Notes under the pieces: model-generated
The model's input: only the letters and a program-made list of their open reading frames with translations
Told to the model about the DNA's origin: nothing
The model's database searches: none
NCBI GenBank assembly: GCA_900552305.1
Contig: URZD01000077.1
Coordinates: 1-9,715 of the forward strand
Length of the DNA: 9,715 nucleotides
Origin: an uncultured Eubacteriales bacterium
GTDB lineage: Bacteria; Bacillota; Clostridia; Monoglobales; Monoglobaceae
Direction of reading: 5' to 3'
Translations under genes and position numbers: made by a program
Shown here: in pieces, positions 6,964-9,715 of the stretch
Numbering within the stretch: the first letter of the stretch is position 1
Layout of the letters: the number at the start of each line of letters is the position of its first letter

Positions 6964-6976
6964 TGAACATTGTTCA
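6964..6976. promoter_or_regulatory. Perfect dyad TGAACA-T-TGTTCA, candidate repressor operator
   Basis: A 13-base perfect inverted repeat, TGAACA (6964-6969), T, TGTTCA (6971-6976), lies in the leader of the DeoR-family gene about 50 bases after its predicted transcription start. The half-site resembles the TGTTCG/CGAACA halves of GlpR-type operators, though the spacing differs. It is a candidate autoregulatory operator; binding is inferred from position and symmetry only. Confidence 0.45.
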
Positions 6977-7013
6977 TAAATTCCGTGATTAGTTTTCTAT
7001 TTATGCACATTGG

Positions 7014-7042
7014 TTGCATTATCTATACCGTTATTATATAAT
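7014..7042 (+). promoter_or_regulatory. Promoter for the phosphatase-G1PDH-oxidoreductase genes
   Basis: A perfect -10 TATAAT (7037-7042) lies 17 bases after TTGCAT (7014-7019), a weak -35 that matches consensus only at TTG. Transcription would start near 7049, leaving about an 84-base leader before GTG 7133. The poor -35 suggests need for an activator or low basal output. Another dyad, ATGCA-N7-TGCAT (7003-7019), covers the -35. Confidence 0.6.
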
Positions 7043-7061
7043 GTATGTGTCAGTTTGTCAA
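7033..7061 (-). promoter_or_regulatory. Consensus sigma-A promoter for the DeoR-family gene
   Basis: On the minus strand TTGACA (7056-7061), a 17-base spacer and TATAAT (7033-7038) match the vegetative consensus at all twelve positions. The start would fall near 7026, about 90 bases before ATG 6934. Its -10 overlaps the -10 of the plus-strand promoter by two bases, within the palindrome ATTATATAAT (7033-7042). Confidence 0.85.
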
Positions 7062-7068
7062 TAAACTG
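7051..7068. promoter_or_regulatory. Dyad CAGTTT-N6-AAACTG over the repressor -35
   Basis: CAGTTT (7051-7056) and AAACTG (7063-7068) form a perfect 6-bp inverted repeat with a 6-base centre. It covers the -35 of the DeoR-family promoter and lies at the very start of the plus-strand transcript. A protein bound here could block both promoters; alternatively it is a 5' end hairpin in the plus-strand mRNA. Confidence 0.4.
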
Positions 7069-7132
7069 CTGAAATTTAATTTTTCACAAATATTCACACT
7101 GACTGCACATTTTTATTAACAGGAGTGATACC

Positions 7133-7930
7133 GTGGCGGATTTGCAAAAATGCAGGCTTTTTCTGCTGGATATGGACGGAACGATATATCTGGATAATCG
7201 GCTTTTTGACGGAACGATCGAGTTTTTGGACTATATAAAAGGCTTGGGCGGCAGGTATATTTTTCTGACAAACAATTCCTCAAAAAGCGTTGACAGATAC
7301 ATAGAAAAGCTGAACGGCATGGGGATTTCGGCACAAAGGGACGATTTTTTGACCTCGACCGACATAACGATTGAGGTAGTGAAAAAGCGCGGCTTTAAAA
7401 AAATATACGCGCTCGGCACCGAATCGTTCAAGAAACAGCTCCGCGGCGCGGGACTGAACATAACAGACGCGCCCTCCGCGGGAATCGACTGTCTTTGCAT
7501 GGGATACGATACGGAGCTGACGTACAAAAAGCTGGAGGACGCTTGTGTACTGCTCAAAAACGACATAGCGTACATTGCCACAAATCCCGATTGGGTGTGT
7601 CCGACAGACTACGGATTTGTGCCGGACTGCGGTTCGGTTAGCGAGATGCTTTTCAGAGCGACCGGAAAAAAACCCGAATTTATCGGAAAGCCATCACCCG
7701 CCATGGCGCTGTCGGCGATGCGGCTGACAGGCTTCGGAAAAGACGAAACCGCCATAGTCGGCGACAGGATTTACACCGACATTGCCTGCGGAGTCAATGC
7801 GGGAATAAATACGGTTTTTGTGCTTAGCGGCGAGGGCGTTGTATCCGATATAGAAAAATACGGCATACGCCCGGACTTTATCTTTGAAAACGTAAAGGAA
7901 ATTTTTAATAAACTAAATCCAAAGGGGTAA
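7133..7930 (+). CDS. HAD-IIA family phosphatase (NagD/AraL-like)
   Basis: The 265-residue protein is a Mg-dependent haloacid dehalogenase-type phosphatase of subfamily IIA. Motif I is DMDGT (13-17) with nucleophile Asp13 and acid/base Asp15. Motif II is TNNSS (46-50), the form typical of NagD-type enzymes. Motif III is the lysine in GKPSP (185-189, Lys186), and motif IV is GDRIYTD (210-216) with Asp211 and Asp216. The C2-type cap lies between motifs II and III. Such enzymes dephosphorylate small sugar or glycerol phosphates, often broadly; the substrate here is not known. Translation starts at GTG 7133, with AGGAG (7121-7125) seven bases upstream. The gene ends five bases before the G1P dehydrogenase ATG, so the two are surely cotranscribed. 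B. subtilis araL-araM is the same pairing of families. Confidence 0.92.
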   Translation: MADLQKCRLFLLDMDGTIYLDNRLFDGTIEFLDYIKGLGGRYIFLTNNSSKSVDRYIEKLNGMGISAQRDDFLTSTDITIEVVKKRGFKKIYALGTESFKKQLRGAGLNITDAPSAGIDCLCMGYDTELTYKKLEDACVLLKNDIAYIATNPDWVCPTDYGFVPDCGSVSEMLFRATGKKPEFIGKPSPAMALSAMRLTGFGKDETAIVGDRIYTDIACGVNAGINTVFVLSGEGVVSDIEKYGIRPDFIFENVKEIFNKLNPKG

Positions 7931-7935
7931 TTCAT

Positions 7936-9267
7936 ATGAATAATATAATCAAAAAGACAAACAATGACAAAAACACTTGCCCAAACTGTGGAAAAGTTCA
8001 TAAAACATCCGTGAAGGAAGTCGTTTCCGAACCCGGTGCGGTGGAAAAAATATCAGAGTTTATAAAACTTTTCAACTCGTCAAAACCGTTTATTTTGGCG
8101 GATTCAAACACATATAAAGCGGCGGGCGAAAGAGTGTCCCGAATCTTGAATAATGACGGAATAAGTTATTCGGAATATGTGTTTGGCAGCGGCACAGTCA
8201 AACCCGACGAAAAAAGCGTGGGGTCGGTAATGATGCACTATGACAGTGACTGCGATTTAATTATCGCCGTTGGCTCGGGTGTGATAAACGATACAGGCAA
8301 GATTTTAAGCAAACTCACAAAAAATCCGTATATTATTGTTGCAACCGCGCCCTCTATGGACGGCTATGCCTCCGCAACATCATCAATGGACGTTGACGGG
8401 CTGAAGGTTTCACTAAGCAGCAGATGCCCGGATGTTATCATAGGAGATACCGATATTTTAAAAAATGCCCCGATAAGAATGATTCAGTCGGGACTGGGGG
8501 ATATGCTTGCAAAATATATAAGCATTTGTGAATGGCGGATTGCGCATCTGCTCATCGGAGAATACTATTGCGAATATGTTGCGGATTTGGTCAGAGCAGC
8601 ACTGAAAAAGTGTATTGATAATGCTGGCGGCGTTTTAAAAAGAGAGCCTAAGGCGGTCAAGGCGGTTTTTGACGGCTTGATTATGGCGGGAAAGGCTATG
8701 GAATATGCGGGTATTTCAAGACCCGCGTCCGGTGTGGAACACTATATTTCGCACATATGGGATATGAGAGGTCTTGCGTTCGGCACAAAAACGGATCTGC
8801 ACGGAATACAGTGCGCTATCGGTACGCTCGTTGCGGCGCGGGTGTATGAGAAACTGAAAAAATATTCGCCCGATAAAGAAAAGGCTCTTGCGTATGTCAA
8901 GAGTTTTGACGTTGAAAAATGGAATGAATCACTTACCGAATTTGTCGGCGGCGGTGCCGCGGCGATGATAGAGCTTGAAAAGAAAGAGCAAAAATACAGC
9001 GTAGAAAAGCACAGGGCAAGACTTGATAAAATCATCAATAACTGGGATGAAATCGTAAAAATCATAAATGAAGAGGTTCCGTCGGCGGAGGAAATAGAAA
9101 GGATTTTGGATTCTATCAGCGCGCCAAAAACTTGTGATGAAATAGGAATTGACAATAAAATACTTCCGATGACATTTAAAGCGTCAAAGGATATAAGGGA
9201 TAAATATGTTCTGTCAAGACTGTGCTGGGATTTGGGAATCACGGAGGATGCCGTAAAATGGTTGTAA
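7936..9267 (+). CDS. araM: sn-glycerol-1-phosphate dehydrogenase (AraM/EgsA family)
   Basis: This enzyme family interconverts dihydroxyacetone phosphate and sn-glycerol-1-phosphate with NAD(P)H; it supplies the archaeal lipid backbone and, in Bacillus, AraM feeds ether-lipid precursors. The 443-residue protein has the dehydroquinate-synthase-like/iron-alcohol-dehydrogenase fold. It shows the nucleotide loop AVGSGVINDTGK (111-122), then PSMDGYASATSSMD (139-152) typical of G1PDH. Likely metal ligands are Asp189 (GLGD), His269 (SGVEHYISHIWD) and His289 (DLHG). The N-terminus carries CPNCGKVH (15-22), a possible metal-binding knuckle outside the catalytic core. AAAGGGG (7921-7927) precedes ATG 7936 by eight bases and overlaps the end of the phosphatase gene, suggesting translational coupling. 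Its base composition is lower in G+C than its neighbours in several sampled stretches. A glycerol dehydrogenase-like relative is possible, but the PSMDGYAS block favours G1PDH. Confidence 0.92.
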   Translation: MNNIIKKTNNDKNTCPNCGKVHKTSVKEVVSEPGAVEKISEFIKLFNSSKPFILADSNTYKAAGERVSRILNNDGISYSEYVFGSGTVKPDEKSVGSVMMHYDSDCDLIIAVGSGVINDTGKILSKLTKNPYIIVATAPSMDGYASATSSMDVDGLKVSLSSRCPDVIIGDTDILKNAPIRMIQSGLGDMLAKYISICEWRIAHLLIGEYYCEYVADLVRAALKKCIDNAGGVLKREPKAVKAVFDGLIMAGKAMEYAGISRPASGVEHYISHIWDMRGLAFGTKTDLHGIQCAIGTLVAARVYEKLKKYSPDKEKALAYVKSFDVEKWNESLTEFVGGGAAAMIELEKKEQKYSVEKHRARLDKIINNWDEIVKIINEEVPSAEEIERILDSISAPKTCDEIGIDNKILPMTFKASKDIRDKYVLSRLCWDLGITEDAVKWL

Positions 9268-9333
9268 TACGGCTCAGGAAAGGCATAATAACGGAAAATT
9301 TTATTAACAGTCTTATGGAAAGCAGGTGCAAAT

Positions 9334-9715
9334 ATGTATGATGTTGTAATAATAGGCGCGGGCGTTGTCGGCGCAATGACGGCGAGGACGCTTTCAAAAT
9401 ACAATCTGAAAATATGTATCGTTGACAAAGAAAACGACGTGGCAATGGGCGCGACAAAGGCGAACTCCGCGATAGTACACGCGGGCTTTGACGCGGAGAG
9501 CGGCACGCTTAAAGCAAGGCTCAATGTAAAAGGCTCGGAGATGATGGAGAATACCGCAAAGGAGCTTGGCGTCAAATACAGACGGAACGGCTCGCTTGTT
9601 ATCGGCTTTGACGACGAGGACCGAAAAACTATCGAAGCCCTTTACGCGCGCGGTATACAAAACGGCGTTAAGGGGTTAAAAATCATTGAAAAGGACGAGC
9701 TTGAAGGCATTGAGC
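9334..9715 (+). CDS. GlpA-like FAD-dependent oxidoreductase, N-terminal part (3' truncated)
   Basis: The frame starts at ATG 9334, preceded by AGGTG (9324-9328), and runs open to the window edge, giving 127 residues. The N-terminus has a dinucleotide-binding fold: VVIIGAGVVGAMTARTLS (4-21) with GxGxxG and a strand ending in Asp31 (IVDKE) to bind FAD ribose. GATKANSAIVHAGFD (39-53) and TLKARLNVKG (57-66) are characteristic of the DAO/GlpA-like dehydrogenases of anaerobic Firmicutes. These act on glycerol-3-phosphate or related 2-hydroxy substrates; in many genomes such a gene is followed by a second flavoprotein and a DUF1667 protein, which would lie beyond this window. It is 66 bases after the G1P dehydrogenase in the same direction with no terminator between, so it is probably in the same operon. 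Substrate identity is inferred; a 2-hydroxyacid oxidase is the main alternative. Confidence 0.86.
   Translation, partial: MYDVVIIGAGVVGAMTARTLSKYNLKICIVDKENDVAMGATKANSAIVHAGFDAESGTLKARLNVKGSEMMENTAKELGVKYRRNGSLVIGFDDEDRKTIEALYARGIQNGVKGLKIIEKDELEGIE

Noticed and set aside
7055..7082. Second plus-strand promoter, TTGTCA with TAATTT
   Set aside because: The -35 is good, but the -10 matches consensus at only three positions and the spacer is 16; the TATAAT at 7037-7042 is better.
9258..9341. A 27-codon ATG-started frame overlapping the end of the G1P dehydrogenase gene and the start of the oxidoreductase gene
   Set aside because: It has no ribosome site of its own, no recognisable motif, and overlaps two well-supported genes; it is most likely chance.
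8742..9575. Minus-strand open frame of 277 residues across the G1P dehydrogenase and oxidoreductase
   Set aside because: It is antisense to two motif-supported genes and has Ser/Phe/Ile-rich composition typical of a reverse-frame shadow.
1..9715. CRISPR arrays, tRNA or rRNA genes, insertion sequences, phage genes or attachment sites
   Set aside because: I found no regularly spaced repeats, no recognisable structural RNA gene, no transposase or integrase, and no terminal inverted repeats in the window. No gene-free stretch exceeds about 200 bases.

Overview
The window is a bacterial chromosome segment. Gene content and order, classical Shine-Dalgarno sites and near-consensus sigma-A promoters point to a Firmicutes (Clostridia-like) organism of moderate to high G+C. 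The key syntenic clue is an Asp23/Gls24 gene followed by fakA (yloV) and recG on the same strand. This matches the Bacillus subtilis yloU-yloV-...-recG arrangement without the sdaAB/sdaAA genes. The organism cannot be named from the sequence alone.

Layout: (1) 2-871, plus strand: the C-terminal two thirds of an MFS transporter cut by the window edge, ending in a stem-loop where it meets recG head-on. (2) 895-5997, minus strand: a five-gene run read right to left, consisting of a small DUF2752-type membrane protein, a zinc-ribbon/TM2 membrane protein, an Asp23/Gls24 protein, the fatty acid kinase FakA and the RecG helicase. It is headed by a near-consensus promoter (6124-6152) and a leader with a 10-bp hairpin. 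Further hairpins lie before the TM2 gene and between fakA and recG. (3) 6185-6934, minus strand: a DeoR-family repressor. (4) 7133 to the window end, plus strand, divergent from the repressor: a HAD-IIA (NagD/AraL-type) phosphatase, an AraM-type sn-glycerol-1-phosphate dehydrogenase, and the start of a GlpA-like FAD oxidoreductase.

Region 2 is a housekeeping/envelope block. FakA phosphorylates fatty acids bound to a FakB/DegV partner not present here, Asp23 proteins are envelope-associated, and RecG remodels stalled replication forks. Region 3+4 is the most interesting part. It looks like a regulated glycerol-phosphate module in which the GlpA-like enzyme and the G1P dehydrogenase would meet at dihydroxyacetone phosphate, with a small-molecule phosphatase alongside and a sugar-phosphate-responsive repressor controlling it. 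The phosphatase-G1PDH pair recalls B. subtilis araL-araM, but no arabinose gene is visible. The repressor and the module fire from overlapping divergent promoters that share a palindromic -10 sequence, surrounded by several dyads that could be operators.

Limits: no searches could be run. Family calls rest on recognised motifs, and the pathway direction and physiological substrate of the glycerol-phosphate module are inference.
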